A stretch of 64,000 nucleotides of DNA. It comes from Marinobacter koreensis (GTDB taxonomy: Bacteria > Pseudomonadota > Gammaproteobacteria > Pseudomonadales > Oleiphilaceae). The notes under the pieces were generated by a model that made no database searches, was not told the DNA's origin, and worked only from the letters and a program-made list of their open reading frames with translations. Of the stretch, positions 47,988-56,969 are shown piece after piece. Position numbers and translations under genes: made by a program. The stretch covers positions 124,001 to 188,000 of the forward strand of contig NZ_JAKZAJ010000003.1 of the NCBI RefSeq assembly GCF_023156285.1, written 5' to 3'. Position 1 is the stretch's first letter; each line of letters begins with the position of its first letter.

Positions 47988-48875
47988 ATGACGGCACAGC
48001 TTACACAAGAGCGAACGAACAGAACCGACGCTTACAGGACAACCACGCCGCCAGGCATGATTCCCGAAGTCCGTCAGCCGGATTTTGAATTTGCCGACGA
48101 CATGCCCCGTTACTGGTGGGACAACGACCCGGTGAAGACACTGCTGCTGGCAGCGCTGTCGTCGAGCTTCCCGCCCGGAGAGAAATTTTTCATCGATTCC
48201 GTCCGTCATTACCAGGATCGCATTACCGATCCGGAGCTCAAGAAGGCGGTTCGAGCGTTTATCGGGCAGGAGGCCCATCACTCGCGGGAACACAAATTGA
48301 TGAACGGCTTCCTGGAAGATCGTGGCATTGGGCTGGCCCGGCTTGAAAAGGAAATCCAGGGGTTCATGGACTGGATGCGGACCCATTTCACGCCGGAGCG
48401 TCAGTTGGCACACACGGTTGCCGTGGAGCACTTTACCGCATTGATGGCCGAGGAGTTCCTCCTCAAGTACGACGCGCTGGAAGAGATGGACCCGAGGATC
48501 GCACCGGTCTGGGCATGGCATGCCATTGAGGAATCCGAACACAAGGCCGTGGCGTTCGATGTCTACAAGAGTATCGGTGGCAGCGAGTTCATTCGCTTGT
48601 CCGAGATGATGGTGGTCAGCGTGGCGTTCCCGGTGTTTACCAGTCTGCACGTTTACCAGCTGATGAAAGAAGACGGTCAGCTGACCAACCTGAAATCCTG
48701 GGCTGGTGCGGTTAACTACATGTGGGGCAAACCCGGAGTGTTTCGCCGTCTACTGCCGGCATACTTCCGGTATTACAGCCCGAACTTCCATCCCTGGAAT
48801 CACGACGCCCGGGATTTGGTAGAGAAGGCGAAGCGCAAATGGCTGGGCCGCGGAAAGAAGTCCGCCGCCCACTGA
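47988..48875 (+). CDS. Metal-dependent hydrolase family protein (ferritin-like, PF10118 type)
   Basis: A 295-residue helical protein with a near-perfect AAGGAGGTG ribosome-binding site. The predicted metal ligands lie in FIGQEAHHSREHKLMNG, VAVEHFTALMAEEF and WHAIEESEHKAVAFDV, i.e. the E-x-x-H and EESEHK pattern expected for a four-helix di-iron site. Annotation as hydrolase is only predictive, since the reaction is unknown. It sits near (not in the same operon as) the acyl-ACP-reductase-like gene, reminiscent of cyanobacterial AAR plus di-iron aldehyde-deformylating oxygenase, which is only an analogy. The C-terminal tail is basic (KRKWLGRGKKS). Confidence 0.8.
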   Translation: MTAQLTQERTNRTDAYRTTTPPGMIPEVRQPDFEFADDMPRYWWDNDPVKTLLLAALSSSFPPGEKFFIDSVRHYQDRITDPELKKAVRAFIGQEAHHSREHKLMNGFLEDRGIGLARLEKEIQGFMDWMRTHFTPERQLAHTVAVEHFTALMAEEFLLKYDALEEMDPRIAPVWAWHAIEESEHKAVAFDVYKSIGGSEFIRLSEMMVVSVAFPVFTSLHVYQLMKEDGQLTNLKSWAGAVNYMWGKPGVFRRLLPAYFRYYSPNFHPWNHDARDLVEKAKRKWLGRGKKSAAH

Positions 48876-48884
48876 TCATCGCGT

Positions 48885-49577
48885 TCAGGCACTGATGCCG
48901 AAAACCAGACCGACACCAGCCGTCAGTGCCATGGCAAGGGCCCCCCAGAAGGTCACTCGCGAGGCTGCCTTGACCACGGGGGCGCCCCCGGCGTGAGCCG
49001 CAATGCCTCCCAGTATGGCCAGGAAAACCAGGGAGAACAGGGCAACCATGGTTACCAGCCAGTCACCGGGTACCAGCCAGGCGGTCACCAGCGGCAGGAG
49101 GGCGCCGACGGTAAAGGTTGCCGCGGATGAGATCGCCGCCTGAATGGGGCGGGCCTTCATGGTGTCGGTGATGCCGATTTCGTCCCGGGCGTGGGCCCCC
49201 AGCGCGTCGTGGGCCATCAACTGCTCGGCCACCTGTACTGCCAGGGCTGGCTCCAGCCCCCGGCCTTCATAGATAGCAGCCAGTTCGTCCCGCTCCGCCG
49301 CGTAATGGTTCTCCAGCGCGTTCCTTTCCAGTTCAAGATCCGCCTGCTCGGTGTCCGCCTGGGAGCTTACGGATACATACTCGCCAGCCGCCATGGACAT
49401 GGCGCCGGCGACCAGTCCCGCAAGGCCTGCCAGCAGAATTCCGCTTTGCGCCGTTTCCGCAGACGCAACCCCGATGATCAGGCTGGCGGTGGACACAATT
49501 CCGTCATTGGCACCCAGCACGGCGGCTCTCAGCCAGCCGGTGCGATGGGATTTATGGTGTTCGGTGTGATTCTGCAT
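48885..49577 (-). CDS. VIT family (CCC1-like) iron/manganese transporter
   Basis: A 230-residue membrane protein with helices in regions 17-45, 48-70, 152-175, 182-200 and 210-230. GANDGIVSTASLIIGV at the N-terminus is the signature of VIT1/CCC1. The cytoplasmic loop (about residues 72-140) is rich in Glu and Asp (ERNALENHYAAERDELAAIYEGRG), the site of metal binding in the family. It is on the same strand as and 142 bases downstream of the ftr operon, so an iron-handling role is plausible. Confidence 0.9.
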   Translation of the reverse strand: MQNHTEHHKSHRTGWLRAAVLGANDGIVSTASLIIGVASAETAQSGILLAGLAGLVAGAMSMAAGEYVSVSSQADTEQADLELERNALENHYAAERDELAAIYEGRGLEPALAVQVAEQLMAHDALGAHARDEIGITDTMKARPIQAAISSAATFTVGALLPLVTAWLVPGDWLVTMVALFSLVFLAILGGIAAHAGGAPVVKAASRVTFWGALAMALTAGVGLVFGISA

Positions 49578-49719
49578 TCAGACAACTCCTGGCAGACGTT
49601 TCCCCGAGACCGGTTCATAACGGACCCGGGGCGATGAAAACATCGCAGATAATAGCCGAATCGTCCGGGATTGATAGCCAGAAATGTCAAATGGAGAGAA
49701 GGGACGCTGGGCCGGTTGC

Positions 49720-51138
49720 CTACCAGCCCCAGAACAGCAGCCACCAGGCGGCAGCGATCACGGTGACGGCCCCTGCGCCAAGCGTTGTTGCAAACAACCG
49801 GCGGCCAGCAGAGGCCGTATAGTGGCCAGTGATCTGCCAGAAAAGCTTCAGTGCCCATGCCGAGGCAGCGGCCAGCAGGAAGGCACGGGTCGGTCCCACC
49901 CAGAACAACGGAACCTGCTCGGCCCGCAACATACTGACGGTGACCGCCGACAGGCCCAGAAACACGCCGACGCCGGCGAGGGGAATGAGTGCGTGGGACA
50001 GGTGATAAAGTGCACGGGCATTGAAGCCCGACAGCGCCCGTTGGGAGGCCGCCAACAGCGCCGACAGTGCGGTTCCCATCACCAGGCCGGTACCTGCGAT
50101 GTAGGCCAGGAGCAGGCTGCCGTCCAGGAGGTTGAAGACGTCGTTCTGGTCGGGATAGTTGGTAAAAATCCACCAGGGCGTGTGGGCCTGCAATGGCCAC
50201 ATCCAGTCATGGCCAATGAGCCATACGGCGAGGGACTGTTTGAGTTCCACGAACCAGGGACTGGCAGACCAGTGAAACGCGCCCACCGCGATGCCACACA
50301 GTCCGAAGGTAATCAGGATGAAATCGCCGAGTGTGGCCCGACGGCTGCTCTCGTGGACGATTTCCGAGCCGGGTGCCCTCGCGGTCAGGGCAATCGCATC
50401 CCTGTGTCCTTCACAGCGGCCGCATACGTGACAGTCGCTGGCGGTCTGAAGGTCCTTGAGCGACAGCAGCGTGGGACAGTTGACAGATTCGGGCCGTTCG
50501 CCGCGGGCACGGCTCGCCTGCCACAGTTGCGGATCGGCGCGGTAGTGCACCGGTGCCAGTTTGGACAGCAGCCGGAACACGCCGTTCACCGGGCAGAGGT
50601 AGCGACACCAGACCCGGACATTCCGTCCGTACAGATAGCCGATGATGATAGCGCCCACGGTAGACCCGCCGAGAATGAGTAGGGTGGCCTTCGGGTACTG
50701 GTAGACACTGACCATCTGGCCATACACGGTGGTGCCGACAAACGCCACGAACGGCCAGCCGCCCCAGCGCACCCAACGCGGGATGGCGCCACCACGGCCA
50801 TGCCGGCTCGCCCATTCGCTCAGGGATCCCTCGGGGCAGAACACCCCGCACCAGATCCGGCCCATCAATACCATGCTGATCAACACAAAGGGCCACCAGA
50901 TGCCCCAGAACAGAAACTGGGCAAATAGTGTAACGTCATCCCAGATGTGCGCCGTGTGGGCGGGCAGTGGGCGCACGGCCGGCACAATGATCAGGATGGC
51001 GTAGAAAACCACCACGACCCACTGGATACGACGGATGACCCGTTGGTTACGCCGCATCCACTGTCCGAATGCGGCGAGTTTACCCGGTGGGCGGGTGTCT
51101 TCCTGGGTGGTGCGGTCGGTGGCGATGATGGCTGACAT
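49720..51138 (-). CDS. ftrD: FtrD-like 4Fe-4S membrane protein of ferrous-iron uptake
   Basis: A 472-residue multi-pass membrane protein (helices about 40-60, 75-95, 125-150 and more). Cys motifs WCGVFCPEG and WCRYLCPVNG, and CHVCGRCEG further on, resemble NapH/CcoG-like iron-sulfur proteins. It follows the FTR1-type permease by 7 bases, and this order (ftrA-B-C-D) defines the P19/FTR1 iron system of Brucella and Bordetella. FtrD is thought to accept electrons from ferrous-iron oxidation. The start at 51138 (MSAIIATDR) is chosen; the open frame up to 51195 would overlap ftrC. Confidence 0.88.
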   Translation of the reverse strand: MSAIIATDRTTQEDTRPPGKLAAFGQWMRRNQRVIRRIQWVVVVFYAILIIVPAVRPLPAHTAHIWDDVTLFAQFLFWGIWWPFVLISMVLMGRIWCGVFCPEGSLSEWASRHGRGGAIPRWVRWGGWPFVAFVGTTVYGQMVSVYQYPKATLLILGGSTVGAIIIGYLYGRNVRVWCRYLCPVNGVFRLLSKLAPVHYRADPQLWQASRARGERPESVNCPTLLSLKDLQTASDCHVCGRCEGHRDAIALTARAPGSEIVHESSRRATLGDFILITFGLCGIAVGAFHWSASPWFVELKQSLAVWLIGHDWMWPLQAHTPWWIFTNYPDQNDVFNLLDGSLLLAYIAGTGLVMGTALSALLAASQRALSGFNARALYHLSHALIPLAGVGVFLGLSAVTVSMLRAEQVPLFWVGPTRAFLLAAASAWALKLFWQITGHYTASAGRRLFATTLGAGAVTVIAAAWWLLFWGW

Positions 51139-51145
51139 GGATTTC

Positions 51146-51976
51146 TCAGGCGGTGGCCCCGACGCTCTGACGGCTCTGGTACTTGAACAGGCCAACGATT
51201 ACCGCCCAGAAGCCGACCCAGGCAACGACGTCGGTCAGAGCCGGGTAGGCCCGGTAGCCCGTCAGGGCTGAGATCACGCCACCGAGGCGACTGCTGTCAC
51301 TGAGCACAGCGGACGTATCCCACAGCGGGTCTACCCCGGCGGGAATCCAGCCCAGCCCGATCATCTTGTCGATGGCCGAGAGGAGCAGGGCGCTGGCAAG
51401 CAGCAACAGCATGATTTCGGTGACCCGGAAGAAGTGCTTCCAGGACAGCCAGTAGCGACCGGCCTGCAGGAGGTAGTAGGTCAGTCCGGCAAGGGCCAGC
51501 GCCAGTGCCACTGCGCCGGTGAAACTGACCCAGTCCTGCATGCTCTGTTGGGCGTAACTCATGCCGTAAAGGAAGATGACCGTTTCCGACCCTTCGCGGG
51601 CAATGGCAACGGCCACCAGAATGGAGATGGACCAGAAAGTCTGGTTGTTGATCGCTTTTCGTGTCTGATCCCGGAAATGGCTGTGCAGGTGGCGACCGTG
51701 CTCACGCATCCAGAGCACCATGTGAACAATCAGAACCATGGCGGTCAGCATCATCACGAGCATGAAGATTTCCTGCCCATTGCCACTGAGGAACTGCTGC
51801 ATTCCGAGAAGCGCACCGGCCAGGGCGAGGGCGGCAACAACACCGCCCGTCACCCCGAACCAGAGGTATCGCAGCGTGCCGTCGGCACCGAACTGTTTGA
51901 GCCAGGAATAGAGGATGCCGACAACGAGAAGGGCTTCGATGCTCTCACGCCAGACGACGAAAATGATCTGTTCCAT
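51146..51976 (-). CDS. ftrC: FTR1-family iron permease
   Basis: A 276-residue membrane permease with seven hydrophobic segments. The family's two R-E-x-x-E iron-binding motifs are present: VVWRESIEALLV near residue 9 and AIAREGSETVIF near residue 127. It moves iron across the inner membrane together with FtrA and FtrB. It lies 9 bases downstream of ftrB and 7 bases upstream of ftrD. Confidence 0.93.
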   Translation of the reverse strand: MEQIIFVVWRESIEALLVVGILYSWLKQFGADGTLRYLWFGVTGGVVAALALAGALLGMQQFLSGNGQEIFMLVMMLTAMVLIVHMVLWMREHGRHLHSHFRDQTRKAINNQTFWSISILVAVAIAREGSETVIFLYGMSYAQQSMQDWVSFTGAVALALALAGLTYYLLQAGRYWLSWKHFFRVTEIMLLLLASALLLSAIDKMIGLGWIPAGVDPLWDTSAVLSDSSRLGGVISALTGYRAYPALTDVVAWVGFWAVIVGLFKYQSRQSVGATA

Positions 51977-51985
51977 CGGAAACTC

Positions 51986-52318
51986 CTACTGCACGATAAT
52001 CTTGCCCTTGGCGTCGGGAAGATGGAATTCGTCAAAGAATTCGTATTCGCCCTTTTTCAGGGGCGGAATGACGACAAAGGATTTGGCGCCCGGGGCCAGC
52101 ACCTTTTCCTGCCGGAGCCGCTGGCTCTCGAACTCAACCGGACTCTTGCCAGCGTTGTGCAGGTTCAGTTTGAAACGCTCCCCAGCTTTCACTTCGAGCG
52201 TATTGGGGGTGAGTGCCCCATCTTTTAGTTCAAGGTCGTAAGACGGCAAGCCCGCAAAAGCGGGCATGACGACTCCGAGTGACAACATCAGCAAAGACGC
52301 ACGGAGAAACTTCGACAC
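51986..52318 (-). CDS. ftrB: FtrB-like periplasmic cupredoxin
   Basis: A 110-residue protein with a signal peptide (FLRASLLMLSLGVVMPAFAGLP). The mature part has a small cupredoxin fold: LELKDGALTPNTLEVKAGERFKLNLHN, then VEFESQRLRQEKVLAPG, and the KKGEYEFFDEFH end. Cys and Met copper ligands are not evident, although EFES and FFDEFH match the FtrB subfamily. In Bordetella FtrB is believed to oxidise Fe(II) or deliver it to FtrC. It is adjacent to the P19 protein gene (2 bases). Confidence 0.85.
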   Translation of the reverse strand: MSKFLRASLLMLSLGVVMPAFAGLPSYDLELKDGALTPNTLEVKAGERFKLNLHNAGKSPVEFESQRLRQEKVLAPGAKSFVVIPPLKKGEYEFFDEFHLPDAKGKIIVQ

Positions 52319-52320
52319 GC

Positions 52321-52869
52321 TTAGTAACCTCCCTTCTTGCCGGTACCGGCAAAGACAAAATCGTATTCAAGAGTGAACGGTTCGAACCATTCTGCAACGC
52401 CGGTATCCCGGTCAACGTGGCGCATGAATGGCTTGCCCATGTAGGTGGGCGGATGGATGGTGTATTCCAGGTGGTATTTGCCCGGGCCGTCGAGCTTCAC
52501 GTTGGCGCCATAGTGGGTGCCGTCACTCGCCACCATCGGCATGAAGGTGCCGGTCATCGTGGCGTCGCTGCCTTCGCGAGTGAGTTTGTAGTCGACGGTG
52601 AGGTAGGGAACCCAGGCGCCGGCCGGCAGGCCGTTCGGGTTGTCCTCCAGCGCCATGATGTCGGCTTCCAGGTGAACGTCTGCCTGTTTCGCGGGCAAAC
52701 CGCCTGCGGGCTCCATAATGACCGGTTGCAGATAAACCGCGCCCACTTCAATGCCGTTGGCCTGCTGGGGATGGCCAATCGGGTACTCCGCGGCGGACGC
52801 CAGTGGTGAAACTGCAACGCCCGCAAGCAGAAGGGCAGAGGCCGTAAGGGAAGTGTTCAGACGTGTCAT
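52321..52869 (-). CDS. ftrA: FtrA / P19-type periplasmic iron-binding protein
   Basis: A 182-residue secreted protein from the Met at 52869 (AAAGGAAC upstream); signal peptide MTRLNTSLTASALLLAGVAVSPLASAAEYP. The motifs EYPIGHPQQANGIEVGAVYLQP, DVHLEADIMALEDNPNG, the Met-rich YMGKPFMRHVDRDTGVAEWFEPF and YHLEYTIHPP are those of the Tpd/P19 family, with Glu/Met/His residues that bind copper and iron. It is the first gene of the ftrA-B-C-D unit; the upstream region holds a 23-base imperfect inverted repeat (52947-53025). Confidence 0.92.
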   Translation of the reverse strand: MTRLNTSLTASALLLAGVAVSPLASAAEYPIGHPQQANGIEVGAVYLQPVIMEPAGGLPAKQADVHLEADIMALEDNPNGLPAGAWVPYLTVDYKLTREGSDATMTGTFMPMVASDGTHYGANVKLDGPGKYHLEYTIHPPTYMGKPFMRHVDRDTGVAEWFEPFTLEYDFVFAGTGKKGGY

Positions 52870-52946
52870 GGGCACTGGTTCCTTTGTTGAAACTGAATGA
52901 GTCCTGATCAACTTGGGAGGCAGTGTACACAGAGAGTTGAACCATT

Positions 52947-53025
52947 AAAAGAGAAAGATTCGCATTTAGATTGATGAAAATGACCCAGATCAATAATGAG
53001 TGCTAAATGCGCCCAATTCTCTTTT
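52947..53025. promoter_or_regulatory. Large imperfect inverted repeat upstream of ftrA
   Basis: Arms 52947-52969 and 53003-53025 (23 bases each) are complementary over the outer 9 (AAAAGAGAA) and inner 9 (CGCATTTAG / CTAAATGCG) positions, with 5 mismatches in the middle. The 33-base spacer holds a second small inverted repeat ATTGAT (52970-52975) / ATCAAT (52989-52994). It lies between ltaE and ftrA, 78 bases from the ftrA start. Iron regulation is expected for this operon, but I do not see a convincing 19-base Fur box. Confidence 0.55.
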
Positions 53026-53067
53026 CGGTTTATTGAGAAGCTGAACTATTGGCCGCCGGAACGGGTG

Positions 53068-54096
53068 TCAAAGGGTTGCGCGTACGTCGGCAAGGAACCG
53101 GTCCACCTGCTCCTCGGTGGTGGACCAGGAGCACATCAGACGGGAGCAGCCGCCGATAAAGTTATAGAAGCGCCACCCTGCGTCCCGGAGCGACGACTGC
53201 ACTGGTTCCGGCAAATCCACGAAGACGCCGTTCACTTGCCTCGGGTACCTCAGCGTCACTCCGGGAAGCCCTTCGAGGCCCTCGGCCAAACGAGCGGCGC
53301 AGGCATTGGCATGCCGGGCATTTTCCAGCCAGACGTTATCCTTGAGCAGCCCGCACCAGGGTGCCGATATGTAGCGCATTTTCGAGGCCAGTTGCCCGGC
53401 CTGTTTGCAGCGCCACTCGAAGTCTTCGGCGAGGTCCCGGTTGAAGAACACCACCGCTTCCCCGAGTGCCAGGCCGTTTTTGGTGCCGGAGAAACACAAC
53501 ACATCCACGCCCGCCTTCCAGGTGATCTCGGAGGGGTGAACGTCCAGCGAGGCCACGGCGTTGGCGAACCGGGCGCCGTCCATGTGCACGTTCAGCCGAT
53601 AACGGTCTGCCACGGCGCGAATTGCCCGAAGCTCCTCCGGCGTATAGACCGTCCCCACCTCCGTCGCCTGGGTCAGGCTGAGAGCCTTGGGCTTGGGGTA
53701 GTGGATATCACTGCGCTTGGTGACCAGGTGCTCGATGCTCTCCGGGGTGAGTTTGCCATCCGGCCCATTGCCCAGAAGCAGCTTGGCGCCATTGGAGGCA
53801 TATTCTGGCCCGCCGCACTCATCCGTTTCGATGTGTGCCAGTTCGTGGCATATCACGCTGTGGAAGGACTGACCGATGGAGGCCAGTGCCAGGGAGTTGG
53901 CGGCGGTACCATTGAATAAGAAGTAGACATCGCAGTTGGTATCGAACAGCTCGCGCAGACCATCGGCCGCGCGGGCGGTCCAGATATCCTCGCCGTAGGC
54001 GGGCTCGTCCATCCGGTTCGCCTCCGCCATGGCCGCCCAGGCCTGGGGGCAGATTCCACTGTAGTTATCGCTGGCGAACTGTTCGGATGACGGCAC
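53068..54096 (-). CDS. ltaE: Low-specificity L-threonine aldolase
   Basis: PLP enzyme of 342 residues that splits threonine and allo-threonine to glycine and acetaldehyde. FASDNYSGICPQAW at the start, HELAHIETDECGGPE and the lysine in LCFSGTKNGLALGEA fit the family. The GWRFYNFIGGCSRLMCSW end is also typical. It is divergent from the oleate hydratase gene, with about 130 bases between starts. Serine or phenylserine specificity cannot be excluded. Confidence 0.9.
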   Translation of the reverse strand: MPSSEQFASDNYSGICPQAWAAMAEANRMDEPAYGEDIWTARAADGLRELFDTNCDVYFLFNGTAANSLALASIGQSFHSVICHELAHIETDECGGPEYASNGAKLLLGNGPDGKLTPESIEHLVTKRSDIHYPKPKALSLTQATEVGTVYTPEELRAIRAVADRYRLNVHMDGARFANAVASLDVHPSEITWKAGVDVLCFSGTKNGLALGEAVVFFNRDLAEDFEWRCKQAGQLASKMRYISAPWCGLLKDNVWLENARHANACAARLAEGLEGLPGVTLRYPRQVNGVFVDLPEPVQSSLRDAGWRFYNFIGGCSRLMCSWSTTEEQVDRFLADVRATL

Positions 54097-54226
54097 GACG
54101 TGGCTCCCTATGAGACGGTTTCGGTGAAAGACCCTTTATCTCACATCGGGTTGATATGTGTCATCGGCCCTTCGACCAATTGGGCGGCATCATGGAGGCC
54201 GCCACACACTGACAGGAGTGCATGGA

Positions 54227-56245
54227 ATGCCAGCCCCAAAAACGAATCGTACTGACAACTCCCGGCTTGACCCCCACATCCGGGCACTCAAGGCCCAGGG
54301 CGTGAATGTGACGCCGGATGCGTCCGCGCACCACCTCCATAACGGCATCGACACGCCGTTGCCGCCCCCGGACCTGCACGGCAGCTATACCAACCAGCGA
54401 CCGTTGCCAACCGAGGGCATCCGGGATCGTCGGGCGTTCATCATTGGCAGTGGTATCGCGGGGCTGTCGGCTGCGTTCTTCCTGATCCGGGACGGGCACA
54501 TGCCCGCCGGCAACATCGTGTTCCTCGAGGAACAGTCCATTGAAGGCGGTTCCCTGGACGGCGCCGGTAACCCCGAGGAAGGCTACATCGTGCGGGGTGG
54601 CCGGGAAATGGAAATGACCTACCAGAATTTCTGGGACGTGTTCTCGGAGATTCCCGCCCTGGAACTGCCCGAGCCGTTCACCGTGCTGGACGAGTACCGC
54701 ATCGTCAACGACGCAGACAAGAACTGGTCGAAGGCACGTCTGCTCGAACAGCAGGGCCGGATCAAGGACTTCTCCACCATGGGCCTGACCCGCCTGCAAC
54801 AGCTGGAAGTGGTAAAGCTCCTGCTGGCCCGCAAGGAAGAGCTGGACGATGTCACCGTGGAAGAATGGTTCAGCGAGGGGTTCCTTGAGAGTAACTTCTA
54901 CACCTTCTGGCGCACCATGTTTGCCTTCCAGAACTGGCATTCGGTGCTGGAGATGAAACTGTACATGCATCGTTTCCTGCACCTGATGGACGGCCTGAAC
55001 GACATGACGTCACTGGTGTTCCCCAAATACAACCAGTTCGACAGCTTCGTCCGCCCGCTCATGCACTGGCTGAAGGAGCAGGGCGTGCGCATTGAGTACG
55101 ACACGGTTGTTGAGGACCTGGAGATACACACGGAAAACGGCAGACGGACCGTCACCGGCATCCAGTGCCGCACCGGCAGTGGCGACAAGACCATCCGGGT
55201 GGGCAAGCAGGACCTGGTGTTTGCCACGACTGGCTCGATGACGGAAGACACGGCCTATGGTGATGACGACACCGCACCGGTGCTTGAGGACCGGGAGGAG
55301 CCGGGTTCCGGTTCTGGCTGGCAACTCTGGAAAAACCTGGCGGCCCAGTCCGACGTTTTCGGCCGGCCTGACAAGTTCTGCGGTAACATCCCCCAGTCCA
55401 CCTGGGAATCCGTCACCCTGACCTGCAAACCCTCGCCACTGATGGACAAGCTCAGGGAGCTGTCCGTCAACGATCCGTACTCCGGGTTTACCGCCACCGG
55501 CGGTATCGTCACCTTTACCGACTCCGCGTGGCTGATGAGCTTCACGTGTAATCGCCAGCCGCATTTCCCAGACCAGCCGGACGACGTGATCGTGCTCTGG
55601 GTATACGCCCTGTTGATCGACAAACCCGGCGACTGTGTGAAAAAGCCCATGCCGGAATGCACCGGCAGGGAAGTGGTCACGGAACTCTGCTATCACCTCG
55701 GCCTGATTGACCAGGTGGATGAGGTGTTGGCGGCCACCAAAGCCCGGATCGCCCTGATGCCCTATATCACCGCTCAGTTCATGCCCCGGGCAAAAGGGGA
55801 TCGGCCAGCGGTCGTCCCGGAGGGATGTACCAATCTCGCCTTGATGGGCCAGTTTGTGGAAACCCACAACGACGTGGTGTTCACTCTGGAAAGTTCGGTG
55901 CGGACGGCACGCATTGGCGTCTATAGTCTTCTGGATATCCCCAAACAGGTGCCGGATATCTACCCTGGGCAGTACGACATTCGCCGTCTGTTACGGGCAA
56001 CCCGGACGCTCAATAACGACGAACCGTTCCTCGGAGAAGGGCTGCTCCGGTGGCTTCTTGGCGGAAGCTACTTCCAGCATATCCTGCCGCTCGGGCCGAA
56101 TGAGAAGACGTTGGACGTTGACAGACCGGGAGCGCTTGAACACCAGTTACAGGCCATTCGCGGGCTGATCGAGAACAATCATACGGTGGAGGATGCCAGG
56201 GGCTGGCTGCAGGATGTGGTCGCGAAGATCCGGGGCCGTCTGTAA
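54227..56245 (+). CDS. ohyA: Oleate hydratase
   Basis: FAD-dependent fatty-acid hydratase (10-hydroxy from cis-9 unsaturated fatty acids), also called the MCRA family. It has 672 residues from the ATG at 54227, with AGGAGTG upstream. The N-terminal FAD loop is [19 protein letters not shown]; the conserved block [19 protein letters not shown] follows, where R-G-G-R-E-M-E-M interacts with the [25 protein letters not shown] is also typical. It likely detoxifies or processes unsaturated fatty acids. Confidence 0.95.
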   Translation: MPAPKTNRTDNSRLDPHIRALKAQGVNVTPDASAHHLHNGIDTPLPPPDLHGSYTNQRPLPTEGIRDRRAFIIGSGIAGLSAAFFLIRDGHMPAGNIVFLEEQSIEGGSLDGAGNPEEGYIVRGGREMEMTYQNFWDVFSEIPALELPEPFTVLDEYRIVNDADKNWSKARLLEQQGRIKDFSTMGLTRLQQLEVVKLLLARKEELDDVTVEEWFSEGFLESNFYTFWRTMFAFQNWHSVLEMKLYMHRFLHLMDGLNDMTSLVFPKYNQFDSFVRPLMHWLKEQGVRIEYDTVVEDLEIHTENGRRTVTGIQCRTGSGDKTIRVGKQDLVFATTGSMTEDTAYGDDDTAPVLEDREEPGSGSGWQLWKNLAAQSDVFGRPDKFCGNIPQSTWESVTLTCKPSPLMDKLRELSVNDPYSGFTATGGIVTFTDSAWLMSFTCNRQPHFPDQPDDVIVLWVYALLIDKPGDCVKKPMPECTGREVVTELCYHLGLIDQVDEVLAATKARIALMPYITAQFMPRAKGDRPAVVPEGCTNLALMGQFVETHNDVVFTLESSVRTARIGVYSLLDIPKQVPDIYPGQYDIRRLLRATRTLNNDEPFLGEGLLRWLLGGSYFQHILPLGPNEKTLDVDRPGALEHQLQAIRGLIENNHTVEDARGWLQDVVAKIRGRL

Positions 56246-56257
56246 CGTTAGTCCCGA

Positions 56258-56941
56258 TCAGATCCAGTCGAGGGCGTCGCGGATAACTGCAGTAGCCCCG
56301 CTTTCGGCACAGGCACCGTGAGCGATCAACAGTCGCTCCGGTTGCCAGTCCAGAACTTTCTGCCGGGCCGCCCGGGCCGGGCCCCGTTTCAGGAAGCTGG
56401 CCCGCCATTCCCTCGGGGTGCTGCCATGCTCGCCGACCAGGTCGTCGAGTTTCATCAGCGCGCCTTTCCAGCCGGCCGCGGTTTCCGGATCATGACGCTG
56501 GATCAGGTCGCCCACAATCGCGGTCCGTGATGACCGGTGAAAGAACACCGCTTCTTCCATGAACAGGGACCCGCGGAAAATCACCTGGTCGATGTCCTCC
56601 GCCCATGCCGGGTCGGGTTCATCTTCCAGGTCCGCATAAAAGGGGATCTCCGGTTTCCGTTCGGCCAGACCGGGCGGTGCGTACAGACGGGCTTTGGGCC
56701 AGTGCTCGGCCCAGCCTGTCAGGAACAGGTGGTGAATCTTGTTGGGGGAGACGATGTAGCGGGGCGTGCCCAGGGCTTCCACGCTGCGCGCCAGATCGTC
56801 GGTCAGCGCCACCGGTGACCAGATCCATAACCCGCCGCCGGACAGCTGGATCACAGCCATTCGGGTCGGGTAGGGGAACCCGTAGAAGGGCACCGTTGGC
56901 CCATCGGCGACGTAGAGTGACGGTGCGAATTCGGTCAGCAT
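56258..56941 (-). CDS. DUF4336 protein
   Basis: A 227-residue protein with the N-terminal MLTEFAPSLYVADGPTVPFYGFPYPTRMAVI and the WIWSPVALTDDLARSVEALG motif that I associate with DUF4336. It may be related to the metallo-beta-lactamase fold (NKIHHLFLTGW, GDLIQRHDPE), but the H-x-H-x-D-H site is replaced. Function is unknown. It lies between oleate hydratase (convergent) and the methyltransferase gene (28 bases upstream on the same strand). Confidence 0.78.
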   Translation of the reverse strand: MLTEFAPSLYVADGPTVPFYGFPYPTRMAVIQLSGGGLWIWSPVALTDDLARSVEALGTPRYIVSPNKIHHLFLTGWAEHWPKARLYAPPGLAERKPEIPFYADLEDEPDPAWAEDIDQVIFRGSLFMEEAVFFHRSSRTAIVGDLIQRHDPETAAGWKGALMKLDDLVGEHGSTPREWRASFLKRGPARAARQKVLDWQPERLLIAHGACAESGATAVIRDALDWI

Positions 56942-56969
56942 GGAACGACCTCCGTGTCTGTTATTCCGC

